A stretch of DNA of 64,000 nt from Prorocentrum cordatum. Its lineage: Eukaryota; Sar; Dinophyceae; Prorocentrales; Prorocentraceae. Position 1 is the first letter of the stretch. Each line of letters starts with the position of its first letter. The stretch spans positions 91,001 to 155,000 of the forward strand of contig CAUYUJ010019351.1 in assembly GCA_963575745.1 (NCBI GenBank), given 5' to 3'. The position numbers were made by a program, and so were the translations under genes. Positions 20,530-34,200 of the stretch are shown here, one piece after another. Below the pieces are notes generated by a model. That model worked only from the letters and a program-made list of their open reading frames with translations, did no database searches and was not told the origin of the DNA.

Positions 20530-23500
20530 GACGAGTGGTATTGCCTTGTGTGCGCTTAGCGCGTCCCCTGCCCACGCCCGCCGGGGTGGAGCAACGCTCG
20601 TGGGCATGGCGCGGGGGCTCCCCGGCCACTTGCAGATTTGGTGCTCGCGCTGCCAATGCTCTGCTGTTCTAGGGCTTTGCAGCGTCGTCCGCACCTTGCT
20701 GCTGCATGTCCGAGCTCCGTAGCTGCCTGCGCGCATTCCTGTGCTTAGCTGCGTTCTTTCTCTTATGGACACTGCGGAAGCCTGACGAAAGCTTGAGAGG
20801 TCCCTTCCAATGCGTGCTCCGTCTACATCGGGCTCTCGCTTTCGGCCTCGCGGCGCGTTTGCGGCGACGAGTGGTATTGCCCTGCGTGCACTTAGCGCGT
20901 CCCGTGCCCACGCCCGCCGGGGTGGAGCAACGCTCGTGGGCATGGCGCGGGGGCTCTCCGGCCACTTGCAGATTTGGTGCTCGCGCTGTCAATGCTCTGC
21001 TATCCTAAGGCTTTACGGCGTCGTCCGCACCTTGCTGGTGCATGTCCGAGCTCCGAAGCTGCCTGCGCGCATTCCTGTGCTCAGCTGCGTTCTTGCTCTT
21101 TTGGGCACTGCGCAGGCCTGGCGAAAGCTTGAGAAGTCCCTTGCAATGCGTGCTCCGTCTACATCGGGCTCTCGCTTTCAGCCTTGCTGCGCCTTTGCGG
21201 CGACGAATGGTGCTGCCCTGCGTGTACTTAGCGCGTCCCCTGCCCACGCCCGCCGGGGTGGAGCAACGCTCGTGGGCATAGCGCGGGGGCTCCCCAGACC
21301 CTTGCAGATTTGGTGCTCGCGCTGTCAATGCTCTGCTGTTCTGAGGCTTTGCAGCGTCGTCCGCAGCTTGCTGCTGCATGTCCGAGCTCCTTAGCTGCCT
21401 GCACGCCCTCCTGTGGTCAAGTGCATTCTTTCTCTTATGGGCACTCCGCAGGCCTGGCAAAAGCTCCAGAGGTCCCTTCCAATGTGTGCTCCGTCTACAT
21501 CGGGCTCTCGCTTTCGGCCTTGCGGCGCCTTTGCGGAGACGAATGGTGTTGCCCTGCGCGTACTTAGCGCGTCCCGTGCCCACGACCGCCAGTGTGGAGC
21601 AACGCTCGTGGGCATAGCGGGGGGGCTCCGTGGCCCCTTGCAGAATTGGTGCTTGTGCTGTCAATGCTCTGCGGTCCTCCGTCTTTGCAGCGTCGTCCGC
21701 ACCTTGCCTCTGCATGTCCAAGCTCCGTAGCTGCCTGCGTGCCCTCCTGTGCTCAGCTGCGTTGTTGCTCTTATGGACACTGCGCAGGCCTGGCGAAAGC
21801 TTGAGAACTCCCTTCCAATGCGTGCTCCGTCTACATCGGGCTCTCCCTTTCGGCCTTGCGGCGCCTTTGCGGCGTCGAGTGGTATTGCCCTGCGTGCAAT
21901 ACTTGGCGCGTCCCCTGCCCACGCCCGTCGGGGTGGAGCAACGCTCGTGGGCATAGCGGGGGGGCTCCGTGGCCCCTTGCAGAATTGGTGCTTGCGCTGT
22001 CAATGCTCTGCTGTTCTAGGGCTTTGCAGCGTCGTCCGCACCTTGCTGCTGCATGTCCGAGCTCCGTAGCTGCCTGCGCGCATTCCTGTGCTTAGCTGCG
22101 TTCTTGATCTTATGGACACTCCGCAGGCCTGACGAAAGCTTGAGAGGTCCCTTCCAATGCGTGCTCCGTCTACATCGGCCTCTCGTTTTCGGCCTTGCGG
22201 TGTCTGTGCGGCGACGAGTGGTATTGCCCTGCGTGCACTTAGCGCGTCCCGTGCCCACGCCCGCCGGGGTGGAGCAACGCTCGTGGGCATGGCGCGGGGG
22301 CTCTCCGGCCACTTGCAGATTTGGTGCTCGCGCTGTCAATGCTCTGCGGTCCTCCGTCTTTGCAGCGTCGTCCGCACCTTGCCTCTGCATGTCCAAGCTC
22401 CGTAGCTGCCTGCGTGCCCTCCTGTGCTCAGCTGCGTTGTTGCTCTTATGGACACTGCGCAGGCCTGGCGAAAGCTTGAGAACTACCTTCCAATGCGTGC
22501 TCCGTCTACATCGGGCTCTCGCTTTCGGCCTTGCGGCGCCTTTGCGGCGTCGAGTGGTATTGCCCTGCGTGCAATACTTGGCGCGTCCCCTGCCCACGCC
22601 CGTCGGGGTGGAGCAACGCTCGTGGGCATAGCGGGGGAGCTCCGTGGCCCCTTGCAGAATTGGTGCTTGCGCTGTCAATGCTCTGCTGTTCTAGGGCTTT
22701 GCAGCGTCGTCCGCACCTTGCTGCTGCATGTCCGAGCTCCGTAGCTGCCTGCGCGCATTCCTGTGCTCAGCTGCGTTCTTGATCTTATGGACACTGCGGA
22801 AGCCTGACGAAAGCTTGAGAGGTCCCTTCCAATGCGTGCTCCGTCTACATCGGGCTCTCGCTTTCGGCCTCGCGGCGCGTTTGCGGCGACGAATGGTATT
22901 GCCCTGCGTGCACTTAGCGCGTCCCGTGCCCACGCCCGCCGGGGTGGAGCAACGCTCGTGGGCATGGCGCGGGGGCTCCGTGGCCACTTGCAGATTTGGT
23001 GCTCGCGCTGCCAATGCTCTGCTATACTAGGGCTTTACGGCGTCGTCCGCACCTTGCTGCTGCATGTCCGAGCTCCGAAGCTGCCTGCGCGCATTCCTGT
23101 GCTCAGCTGCGTTCTTGCTCTTTTGGGCACTGCGCAGGCCTGGCGAAAGCTTGAGAAGTCCCTTGCAATGCGTGCTCCGTCTACATCGGGCTCTCGCTTT
23201 CAGCCTTGCTGCGCCTTTGCGGCGACGAGTGGTATTGCCCTGCGTGTACTTAGCGCGTCCCCTGCCCACGCCCGCCGGGGTGGAGCAACGCTCGTGGGCA
23301 TAGCGCGGGGGCTCCCCGGCCCCTTGCAGATTTGGTGCTCGCGCTGTCAATGCTCTGCTGTTCTGAGGCTTTGCAGCGTCGTCCGCAGCTTGCTGCTGCA
23401 TGTCCGAGCTCCGTAGCTGCCTGCACGCCCTCCTGTGGTCAAGTGCATTCTTTCTCTTATGGGCACCCCGCAGGCCTGGCAAAAGCTCCAGAGGTCCCTT

Positions 23501-24865
23501 CCAATGCGTGCTCCGTCTACATCGGGCTCTCGCTTTCGGCCTTGCGGCGCCTTTGCGGAGACGAATGGTGTTGCCCTGCGCGTACTTAGCGCGTCCCGTG
23601 CCCACGACCGCCAGTGTGGAGCAACGCTCGTGGGCATAGCGGGGGGGCTCCGTGGCCCCTTGCAGAATTGGTGCTTGTGCTGTCAATGCTCTGCGGTCCT
23701 CCGTCTTTGCAGCGTCGTCCGCACCTTGCCTCTGCATGTCCAAGCTCCGTAGCTGCCTGCGTGCCCTCCTGTGCTCAGCTGCGTTCTTGCTCTTTTGGGC
23801 ACTGCGCAGGCCTGGCGAAAGCTTGAGAAGTCCCTTCCAAGGTGTGCTCCGTCTACATCTGGCTCTCGCTTTCGGCCTTGCGGTGCTTTTGCGGCGTCGA
23901 ATGGTGCTGCTCTGTGTGCACTTAGCGCGTCTCCTGCCCACGCCCGCCGGGGTGGAGCAACGCTCGTGGGCATGGCGCGGGGGCTCCCCGGCCCCTTGCA
24001 GATTTGGTGCTCGCGCTGTCATTGTTTTGCTCTCGTAGGGCTTTGCAGCGTCGTCCGCACCTTGCTGCTGCATGTCCGAGCTCCGTAGCTGCCTGCGTGC
24101 CCTCCTGTGCTCAGCTGCGTTGTTGCTCTTATGGACACTGCGCAGGCCTGAGGAGTGTTTGATGAGAGGTCCCTTCCAATGCGTGCTCCGTCTACATCGG
24201 GCTCTCGCTTTCGGCCTTGCGGCGCGTTTGCGGCGTCGAGTGGTATTGCCCTGCGTGCAATACTTGGCGCGTCCCCTGCCCACGCCCGTCGGGGTGGAGC
24301 AACGCTCGTGGGCATAGCGGGGGAGCTCCGTGGCCCCTTGCAGAATTGGTGCTTGCGCTGTCAATGCTCTGCTGTTCTAGGGCTTTGCAGCGTCGTCCGC
24401 ACCTTGCTGCTGCATGTCCGAGCTCCGTAGCTGCCTGCGCGCATTCCTGTGCTCAGCTGCGTTCTTGATCTTATGGGCACTGCGGAAGCCTGACGAAAGC
24501 TTGAGAGGTCCCTTCCAATGCGTGCTCCGTCTACATCGGGCTCTCGCTTTCGGCCTCGCGGCGCGTTTGCGGCGACGAATGGTATTGCCCTGCGTGCACT
24601 TAGCGCGTCCCGTGCCCACGCCCGCCGGGGTGGAGCAACGCTCGTGGGCATGGCGCGGGGGCTCCGTGGCCACTTGCAGATTTGGTGCTCGCGCTGCCAA
24701 TGCTCTGCTATACTAGGGCTTTACGGCGTCGTCCGCACCTTGCTGGTGCATGTCCGAGCTCCGAAGCTGCCTGCGTGCCCTCCTGTGCTCAGCTGCGTTC
24801 TTGCTCTTACGGACACTGCGCAGGCCTGACGAAAGCTTGAGAGGTCCCTTCCAATGTGTGCTCCA
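20530..24865. repeat. 337-bp satellite array, about 13 units, with higher-order period
   Basis: Units start at about 20,534, 20,870, 21,207, 21,544, 21,880, 22,217, 22,554, 22,891, 23,228, 23,566, 23,903, 24,240 and 24,579, recognised by TGGTATTGCCCTGCGTGCAC-like text. Unit pairs six apart (20,870 with 22,891; 21,207 with 23,228; 21,544 with 23,566) match much better than neighbours, giving an approximately 2,022-bp higher-order unit. Because 336-337 bp is close to a multiple of three and stops are rare, frames stay open over several units on both strands. The minus frame at 23,027-24,364 is a 112-residue repeat. I treat this as satellite DNA, though a repetitive protein cannot be excluded. 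Confidence 0.9.
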
Positions 24866-24889
24866 TGGGGGCCCCCCCAGGTTTCACAG

Positions 24890-25065
24890 GGGGAGGAGGA
24901 GGAGGAGGAGGAGGAGGAGGAGGAGGAGGAGGAGGAGGAGGAGGAGGAGGAGGAGGAGGAGGAGGAGGAGGAGGAGGAGGGGGAAGAGGAGAAGGAGGAG
25001 GAGGAGGAGGAGGAGGAGGAGGAGGAGGAGGGGGAGAAGGAGGAGGATGAGGAGGGGGAGGAGGA
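24890..25065. repeat. GGA microsatellite
   Basis: About 175 bp of GGA with a few GAA/GGGG interruptions, directly following the last satellite unit, which it truncates. Confidence 0.95.
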
Positions 25066-25226
25066 GGCATCCAGACTTGCTGGTCGAGGTGGATCCAGCC
25101 GTGGCGACGAGAAACGCCTCCATGATGCCCCCGAAAGCACGAGAAACACCTGGGAAGGCCGCCGCCGTCCCGACTGGCCCTCCTCCGATGGCGCTCTCGG
25201 CGTTCGCCGAGGCTGGCCGGAGGGCC

Positions 25227-28200
25227 TCAGTACACGTAGCCGCGCCGCATCCGGATGGGCTCGGGGGAGATGTTGAAACTGCGGAGGTAGAACGACACCA
25301 GCGCTTGCTCCTCGCGGTAAACCTCCTCCTCCCGCATGGTGGTGCTGGCGAGCCAGGGCCCGGTGTGCGTGGCGTGCATGGAATCGATCAGGGCCATGCG
25401 CGGGGCCCTGCCTAGAAGAAGAGACAACTGCACAAGCATAAGCTGTCGGAGCTCAGCGCGGATTTCTTGGATCGGCGCCGGGCCCCCGACGGCGCCTCTG
25501 GCGCAGCCCCTGGCGCGCAGAGACAGCGCCGACCCAAGAAACCCGAACGGCCCTCCCAAACGTTCTGCTCTCGCCGCTTTTGATTCTTCGACTGCCGATT
25601 TTGGCTCGGAACGCGCCGGGGAAGAGCTCGTCGTAGCCCCACGAGCGCGACAACCGCGGGCGCACCATGCGGCAGAGCACCTCGAAAGCCTCCCGCGTGA
25701 ACACGGGCGCCTCTGCGGGGAAGCCGGAAAAGGCACGAATGGGCAATTCCGTGCAAGTGGACGCGGCCAGGACTGGGAAAACTGGCAACGGCTGAGTCGA
25801 GCCCGAATCAATTGGGATGAGGTTGCCCGGGCTGGAAGAACAAAAAAGGGAACTGGCCAGGGCTGTAAGGAGTGGAAGGGCTGGCCCCTGTTACTTTTTA
25901 CATCCAGCTTCCCATGTGTGGCTGCAGAGTAGCGGTGGCGCCGATCAGTGCCCATGGGGGAGGAACAGAAGGCCTCCCTGCCCAACTGTTCTTACCCCCC
26001 GCCAACCAATCGAAGTCTGCCTCCAAGACGCTCCCGCCGATAGGGGAGGTCGCATTCTAAACCAAATCTCGGCCGCAAGAACCCGATCGGGTCGTCGATG
26101 CCTACCGGCATCCCACAGCTTTCGCCCATCCCCAACTTCTGGAGAGCCTCCCGGCACAACTAAGCACGGACAACATGACACCAACTGCAGACGCTCGTGC
26201 TGCCGCTGACATCGTGAGACGCGGCAAGCAGCAACCTTACAACGCGAACGCGTCATCCTGGGCAAACCATCCCTGTGCCTGCGGGTACGGGCCGGAGGGC
26301 CGACGTGTCCCGGGATGCGCGGCCGCAGCCACCCCTGCCGGGAGCTGCAGCTCGGCCCAGCTCAGGGACGGCTCGTTCCGAGCGAGGGGCAACGGCGCTG
26401 GTGCCCCTCGTGATGGGCCCATTTTCCACCACCGCTGCCATAGGTAGCACGGGGGAGAGGGGAGGATGAGGAGGGCCTCCTTCTCCTCCTCCTTCTCCCT
26501 CTCCTCCTGCTCCTCCTCCCCTCCTCCTACCTATGGTAGTGGTGGTGGAAAATCAGCCCACCGCCTCTGAAATTTTCGGGCGGGGCCGCACGCGCTGAAA
26601 CTGATCATGTGCAACGAGCCCCGGTGGCAACCTCCAGCCCCGACGGGCGAACAGCCTCATGGCTTCCAGGGCCCTGGGGCGAGGAGGCCTCCAGCAGAAT
26701 AACAAACAACCGCAAGAGGCCCCCAAGACAATAGACGACAGGTCCGCGATGCCACAAGATCGCTCCAAGACGTCCAAGATGGCGCCTAGACGCCCCGAGA
26801 GGCCTCCAAGAACCCTCCCAAGAGAGTCTCCAGGAGCAAAAATTGATGATTTTCCGTTGGTTTTCTCATGATTTTGGCTTCTCCGCCTCATCGGCTTCCC
26901 GGCGCTTTATAACGGCCCAAGAGGCCCCCAAGATCCTCCCAACACGGCCCAAGAAGACTCCAAGAGGGCCCCCCAACGGCTCCAGCGGGCTCCAAGATAG
27001 CCCCAGAGGCCTCCAAGATGGCCCAAGAGGCCCCCACGACATCCCCAAGAGCAGGCCCAGACGGGGGACCCGAACGGAAATTTCGAGCTCTCGGCCCCGA
27101 GAGGTCCCCAGGATGCCCCAAGACGCTCCCAAGAAGCTCCCAAGAGGTCCCAAGAGGTCCCAAGAGGCCGCCAAGAGGCCCCCAAGAGGCCCCAGGAGGT
27201 CCCGGAAATATCGCCAAGAGGCCCACGACAGGCGTCCAAAGACATTCACAAGCCTCTCAAAGAGGCGCGCCCAGACGCCCCAAGTGGCCTCCAATAGCCC
27301 TCCCAAGAGAGCCCCAAGAAGCACGATTCATTGCTTTTCTATACGTTTTGGCCAGAATTCTAAGTTTCCACCTTTCCGGCTTTCCGACGCTCCAAGACAG
27401 TCCGAGACGCCCCCAAGACCGCCCCATGAGGCCGCCAGCGGCTCCCAAGAGGGCCCCAAGACGGCCCAAGAGGGCTCCAAGACACCCAAGACGCCTCCAA
27501 GACGGCCCAAGAGAGCCCCAAGAACGCCTCCAGAGAAGCTCCAGGGGCGGAACACGAAACATCATTTCGAACCTTCGGGGCTAAGCACCCCCCAGGAAGC
27601 CCCAAGAACAGCTCAAGTTCCCCCCACACCAACCAAGAGCTGCCTGTGCACTGCCTCCATAAGCTCACGACTGCGTTCCGACGAGACCCCACAACGCATC
27701 TCTAAGAAGTCTCACCCACAACCCATGCACAATGACGGGATGGGCCGAACGCACCTGAGCTCCATAATGCAAAACTGCAAGCAGCCATCGAGAGGCGTTC
27801 TTCTCCTCCTCGGGGCAGCCCTTGGGGGTCCCCGAGCGAAAAGTCCCCCTGGCAAGTCCTGGCAAGTCCCGGCAAGTCCCGGGCAAGTCCCAGGCAAGTC
27901 TGGGTCAGAGATGCCAGACCAGGCAATTTTTCGACACCCCTCATGAGGATCGTGGCCTCCGAGGGGACGGCGCCATCGACTCTCCCCCCCTCCTGCCCCA
28001 AGAAGCGGCCAACAGGCTCCCGAGGAGCCAAGCGGCGCCCAAGAGGCCCCCCAAGAGGCCGCAAAGAGGCCCCCAAGAGGCCCCCAAGAGCGCTCCGTGG
28101 GGGCCGGCGGAATGAGCGAAGCGATTAAATAACAAACAACCGCATGATCAGAAAACGTCGGGGGTCCGCGCGGAGCTCCGAGGATTGAATGCCTATGCCG

Positions 28201-31200
28201 TTCTCTCTTCTTTGCAACGCGCATCCAGCCTGGACGTCCCTTCCTAGCCTCAGGGCCCCGGCCCTCAGGGCCGCACCTTCGCACTGCCACCACAGACCCC
28301 CAAGCTGCGTTTCTTCTTGTTTTTTTCCACACCGTGGACCTCCACGGCTCCTCCAGGGATGAGCCCTCTCCGACGGACCAGCTTTCCAAGGGAGGTGGCG
28401 CCTCTGCGAGGGCGAGGGCGAGGGCGACGACGGCGACGAGGACGACGACGATCGGGCCGGGCGAAAGGGGGGGATAGCAAAGGGGGGGTTTGAGAATCAG
28501 CTCGCGTAGCTGATTTTCCCGGCGCCTCCCGGAGCCGGGAGGCGCCCATGTATCGAGGAATGGGCCCCTCGGTGGGGCCGAAACCAGCTGCATGCAGCAG
28601 ATCTCGTACTCCCCCCCTTTCCCTCTCCCCCCCTTTCGTTCGGCCCGAGACGACGACCCTCTCGAATGGACCGGCTCCTCATCCGGCGGAAGAGGAGGAG
28701 GAGGAGGAGGAGGAGGAGGAGGAGGAGGAGGAGGAGGAGGAGGAGGAGGAGGAGGAGGACCGGGACGTCTGGGCCGCCGGCGCCTGCCACTCGAGGAAGC
28801 TGACGAGCCGGCCGGCCGCCCCGAGGCGTCGCAGGTGGGCCGGGCGCATGCCGTCGTAGCTCAGGTGGGTGCCGACCAACGCGGGGGAGGCCACGTCCAG
28901 GCGGTTGCGCCGCCTGGGCCACGAGGCGGCACGCTGGGATGGGACGCGCCCGGAGACGTCTGCACTGCTTTCAAAAAATGCTTCGTGTGCTTGTTTGCTT
29001 GCCTGTTTGGTTGCTTGTGTGTTTGTGTGTGTGTTGTTTGTTTGTTTCTGTCTTCATGTCTTTGCTTGTTTCTTACGCAAGGTTGTTAAGCACCTTGGTT
29101 GGCCTTGCTTGTCTCCTGGAAGAACTTGTCTCTAAGGGTTCGATCAGTTTTTTTTCTCCAAGAAGCTAACCGGTGCTCTGCCAAATCCAGAGTCGGTCTG
29201 GCGACGTTGACTCTCGTTATCGCCCATTGTCTCCCGTTATCTCTCATTCCCTCTCACTGTCTATCAGCATACGTATCCCTATCCCTGTCTCTGTCCCTAT
29301 CCCTGTTCCCATTGTCCCCCGTTGTCTCCCATCGTGTCCCTTTGCCTCCAGTTGCTTCCCGTTGTCTATCTCTATCCCTATCCGTATACGTATTATTACC
29401 TCTGCTTCTATCCCTATCCCTATCCCTCTGCTTTTATCCCTTCACCTATCCGTTTGTGCATATCCTTACCCGATGAATATATCCCTATGCCTATCCCCAT
29501 CCCGATCCCTATGCCCCAATCTGTCTAGCCTTATCCCCCATCTCCACCCCTACCCCTGTCCCCCCATCGTGGCTCCCCATCGCAACAACGCAAAGCTGTT
29601 TAGGGCCCTTTGCCTCTAAAGTGTTTTTTCCCGGAAAGGGCGTGGGCCCAAGGTTCTCTTTTAGTTTGTAAACTGTCCCCGGTGCCATGACTGAGTTGGG
29701 CCGGCGGATTCTTCTCCTGATAATTATCGAGGTCGAGGTGGGCCAGCGGATTCAAATTTGAGGATTTCTCAAGCGAAACGCTTGTTTTCAGAATTTGTTG
29801 AGGATGTCTCCAGCGAAACGCTGGTTTTGCAGAGTTGGGGGATGTCTCGAGCGGGGGCCTCGTGGGGGGCCAGAATTCAAAAGATGTCTCAGGCGAAATG
29901 CTTGTTTTCACGTGCCCAGGTCGGCCAAAGGGGTATCCAACATGGTTGTCCGTCGCTGGCGCCTCAAACGACCGCATGTTGGATATCCCCCCTGGGTGGG
30001 CTGGAACCGTGAGTGTTTACGTGTGCAGGCCATCAAGGGGTATCTAACATGGTGGTCCCGAGCTGGAATCACGCGTTTTCACGTGTCCAGCCCACCCAGG
30101 GGTGTATCTAACATGGTGGTCCCGAGCTGGAACCAAGTGTTTTAACATGTTCAGGCCACCCAAGAGGGGTATCCAACATGGTGGTCCTGCGCTGGAGCCG
30201 GGTGTTTTCAATTGTCCAGGCCACCCAGGGGGGGTATCTAACATGGTTGCCCAGAGCTGGCACCATGTGTTTTTACGTGTCCAGGCCACCCAGCCGGGCA
30301 TCTAACATGATTGTCCCGAACTGGAACCATGTGTTTTTACGTATCCAGGCCGCCCAGGGGGGATATCCAACATGGCGTCGGGCCCAATGCCGAATTATCA
30401 GAAAACGCACGGGGGGCCGAAAAGCGCTACCCGAAAACATATCCCAGTGATGTGCTCTGGACAGGGGGTGGCGCCTTGGGTGCCACTCCAGGGAAGACAA
30501 TGCAAGGATGTCTCGAGCGGGAGCGCGAATTCAGCGTATCCAGGCCACGCAGGCAGGTATCTAACATGGTTGTCCCGAGCTGGAACCACGTGTTTTTACA
30601 TGTCCTGGCCACCCAAGGGGGTGTCCAACATGATTGTCCCGAGCAAGGACCACGTGTTTTAACGTGTCCAGGTCACTCAGGGGTGTATCTAACATGGTTG
30701 TCCCGAGCTGGCACCACGTGTTTTTACGTGTCCAGGCCACCCAAAGGGGGCATCTAATGGCACCCACGTTTTTACGTGTCCAGGCCACCCAGGGGGGCAT
30801 CTAACATGGCTGTCCCGAGCAAGGACCATGTGTTTGAACATGTCCAGGCCACCCAGGGGTGTATTTAACATGGTTGCCCAGAGCTGACACCATGTGTTTT
30901 TACGTGTCCAGGCCACGCAATCGGGTATCTAACATGATTGTCTCGAACTGGAACGACGTGGTTGTACTTGTCCAGGCCGCCCAGGGGGGTATCCAACATG
31001 GCGTCGGGCCCACCGCCGAATTATGAGGAAACGCACGGGGGGCCGAAAAGCGCTACCCGAACACATGTCTCAATGCAGAAAAGGGTTCTTTCTTGCTCTG
31101 AACAATGGGTTGCGCTTTGGGGACCTCTCCAGGGAAGGCATTGCGAGGATGTCTCGAGCGGGAGCGCGAACTCGGCGTATCCAGGTCACGCAGGGGGTAT

Positions 31201-34200
31201 CGAACATGGCTGTCCCGAGCTGGAACCACATGTTTGTTTCATGCTCAGGCCACCCAGGGAGATCTCTAACATGATTGCCCCGAGCTGGCACCACGTGTTT
31301 TAACGTGTCCAGGCCGCCCAAGTGGGTATCTAACATGGTTGTCCCGAACTGGCACCACGTGCTTTCACGTGTCGCAGTGCGTCCCCGTGGCACGTTCCCT
31401 GGCACGTCGCCTGGCGCGTCCCTTGGAACGTTCCGCGGCGCGTCTTCCTGGCATGTTCCCCTGTCAATTAGCTCTGAGGCAGCTACTATGTGGACTATGT
31501 GCTCAGACAGTTTGAGCTTAAGATCCAGACCAATTCGGTCAGGACTCGGATGCAACGGAGGACTCGATCCACAGCGCTACAAGGCACACTCGCGGCATGG
31601 CACATCGCAGTTCAGAACGGCGCAGCACAACACAGCCCTCGGCACGGTACGTCAAGATTGATACACTTACTTAGTATTGCAACCTGGCACGTTCCTTGGC
31701 ACGTTCCGTGGCGCGTCCTGTGGCGAGTCCCCCTGGCACGTCGCGCGGCGCGTCCCCTGGCACGTCCCGTGGCACGTCCATTGGCACGTTCCGTCACGCG
31801 TCCCCTTGGCACGTCCCGCGGTGCGTCCCCATGGCACGTCCCCTGGCACGTCGCCTGGCGCGTCCCTTGGAACGTTCCGCGGCGCGTCTTCCTAGCATGT
31901 TCCCCTGTCAATTAGCTCTGGGGCAGCTACTATGTGCTCAGGCAGCTCGAGCTCAAGATCCAGATCAGTTCGGTCAGGACTCGGATGCAAAGGAGGACTC
32001 GATCCACAACGCTATAGGGCACAATCTCGGCATGCACATCGCAACTCAACACGGCGCAGCACAACACAGCCCCCGGCACGGTACATCAAGATCGATACGC
32101 TCAGCATTTCATTTGCCCGTCGCCCAGTCAGGTGTCATTGACGCGTTGCCATGCGTTACGTTTCTATGTTCCTTTCCGGGTTCGTGGGTCGATCATGTTT
32201 TGCGGATTCACAAGCGAAGGGTGTGGGTGGTCACAGAGTGCTCTAGGGAGGAGGAGGAGGAGGAGGAGGGGGAGGAGGAGGAGGAGGAGGAGGAGGAGGA
32301 GGAGGAGGAGGAGGAGGAGGAGGAGGAGGAGGAGGAGGAGGAGGACCTCCTCGCGCGGCGCGCGCCCACGGAGCGCTGGGCGCCGCGCGCGCGCATCGCA
32401 GGCGGGCATACCGAGCAGACGGATCAGGCGGGGCGCGAAAGGGGGAGGAGGAGGAGGAGGAGGAGGAGGAGGAGGAGGAGGAGGAGGAGGAGGAGGAGGA
32501 GGAGGAGGAGGGAGGAGGGAGGAAGAAAGAGGGAGGAGGAGGAGAGCGCAGCGACGCGCGCATCAACCGCCGTGTGCGATCGCAAGTGCACGGGTAAGCG
32601 CGCGGACAGTCCCCCGCGTGCGGCCGTGTCGGGTCGGGCGAAAGGGGGGGATAGCAAAGGGGGGGTTTGAGAATCAGCTCACGTAGCTGATTTTCCCGGC
32701 GCCTCCCGGCGCCGGAGGCGGCCATGTATCGAGGAATGGGCCCCTCGGTGAGGCCGAAACCAGCTGCATGCAGCAAATTTCGTAACCCCCCCTTTCCCAA
32801 TCCCCCCCTTTCGCCCGGCCCGAATCAACCGCCGTGTGCGATCGCAAGTGCACGGGCAAGCGCGCGGACAGTCCCCCGCGTGCGGCCGTGGGCCTGGGTG
32901 CGGCGCAAGTGAACAATACACATACCACTCGGGAGCGCCGCGCGTGCCCGCCCGTGTGTCTCTCGCTCCCACCCTAACCGCCCCCGTGTGGTACTTGGAG
33001 CTGTGGCCCTGTCGCAGTGTCGCCCGGGCCCGAGCGGGGCGGCGCTCGTGGGACGGGCCGCGTCACCCGCCGCCGCCGCCGCACGCTCGGCGCTGGTCCT
33101 GGGTGCGCCGTGCCCGTTTCGCCCTGTGCCGGCGCGGACACCGCGCCAGTAGATGGCCGCAGGCTATGTTAGGGGGCCCACAAATATACACCACCACCAT
33201 CACCTCCCTCTCCCCCTCCCTCTCGCTGGAAAGAGGAGAGAGGAGGAATCGACGTGGTGGTGGTGTACATTCTTTGGGCCCCAATATGTCGTGCCCGCAA
33301 AGGGGCGTGATCCTCCTCCAGTCGAAGCGCGCTCCGGCAGCGTGCGAGGTGGGGGGGGCAGCAGGAGAGAGCCTTGTCCGCCCTCCCCCCCCCCTGCCTC
33401 CTGGGAGGGGCAACGACAGGGGGGGGGGGGGGCTGGCTCGGGAGCGGGGTGGGGGGCAACATCGGCCTGGAACCGGCGATGCCTCGCCCCCTGTTCGCCC
33501 TCCCCCCCCCTTCCTTCCTGGGAGGGGCAAAGGCAAGGGGCAGGGGGGGGGGGGGAATGGCTCAGGGGGTGCGGGGGACATCGAGTGAATCGGCAAGAGG
33601 CTCCCGAGGGCGAAACCGCACTCTCCTGGGCGGCGTGGTGGGCTCTCGGGCCCCTGTCGGCGATGAGTGGGCGATCAGAGGTCGATGCGTCCCCCCCTGA
33701 GCCGATGCCCTGACGATCCTCGTCGCTTGGTTTTCGGGTCGTGAATCGGGTCTCGGGGGCCGTTCGGGACGATCGGAGCATCCCTGGGAGCCTCTCCGCG
33801 AGGCGCAGCTGCTGGAGCGCATCCCGAGGCTGGGAAGCCGCGGAGAGCCGGCGAAGCAGCCCGAACACCTCGAACCTCGAACTTCGTCCCCCACCCCGAG
33901 GCCATTGCCCCCCGGCGAAAACACACCAGAGAAACTCGAGCTTCGAACTTCGTCCCCCCCCCCCTGAGGCCATCCCCCCTGACAGTTAAAACAGGGCTAG
34001 GATCGGGATAAATCGCTCCAGAGCGTTCCGGAGCGCTCTCAGAGCGTTCCGGAACGCTCTGGAGCGGCCGCGGCGCCCAATACATCCTCCAAACCCGCCG
34101 ATTCTCAGAGATTTCGAGTTATCCCGATCCGATTTTGTCCCGATCTTCGCGTCGTTTGAACAGTGCCCCTGGTCCTGCCTCCCCCCCCCAGGCGGCGAGG

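Larger units (their letters stand above)
29620..32205. repeat. Composite dispersed repeat, long form
   Basis: Starts and ends with the same blocks as 8,510-9,107 but is expanded from about 0.6 to 2.6 kb. The added sequence is a 76-bp array (29,925-31,370) and a direct duplication (31,377-32,105). It lies wholly inside the 6.4-kb intron of the DUF707-like gene. Confidence 0.7.

Noticed and set aside
20669-24364. Long minus-strand frames (up to 445 codons) in the satellite as a real repetitive protein gene
   Set aside because: Frames are open on both strands because the 336-337-bp unit is near a multiple of three and poor in stops. Units carry stops and frame changes at random, and there are no splice or start features.
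29215-29560. Internal telomere repeat (CCCTAT)
   Set aside because: The unit varies between CCCTAT, CCCTGT and TCTCC and does not match the CCCTAAA-type repeat expected in dinoflagellates.
29925-31370. CRISPR-like array
   Set aside because: Units are 76 bp, the 'spacers' are not unique, divergence is spread evenly through the unit, and the sequence is eukaryotic. It is a minisatellite.
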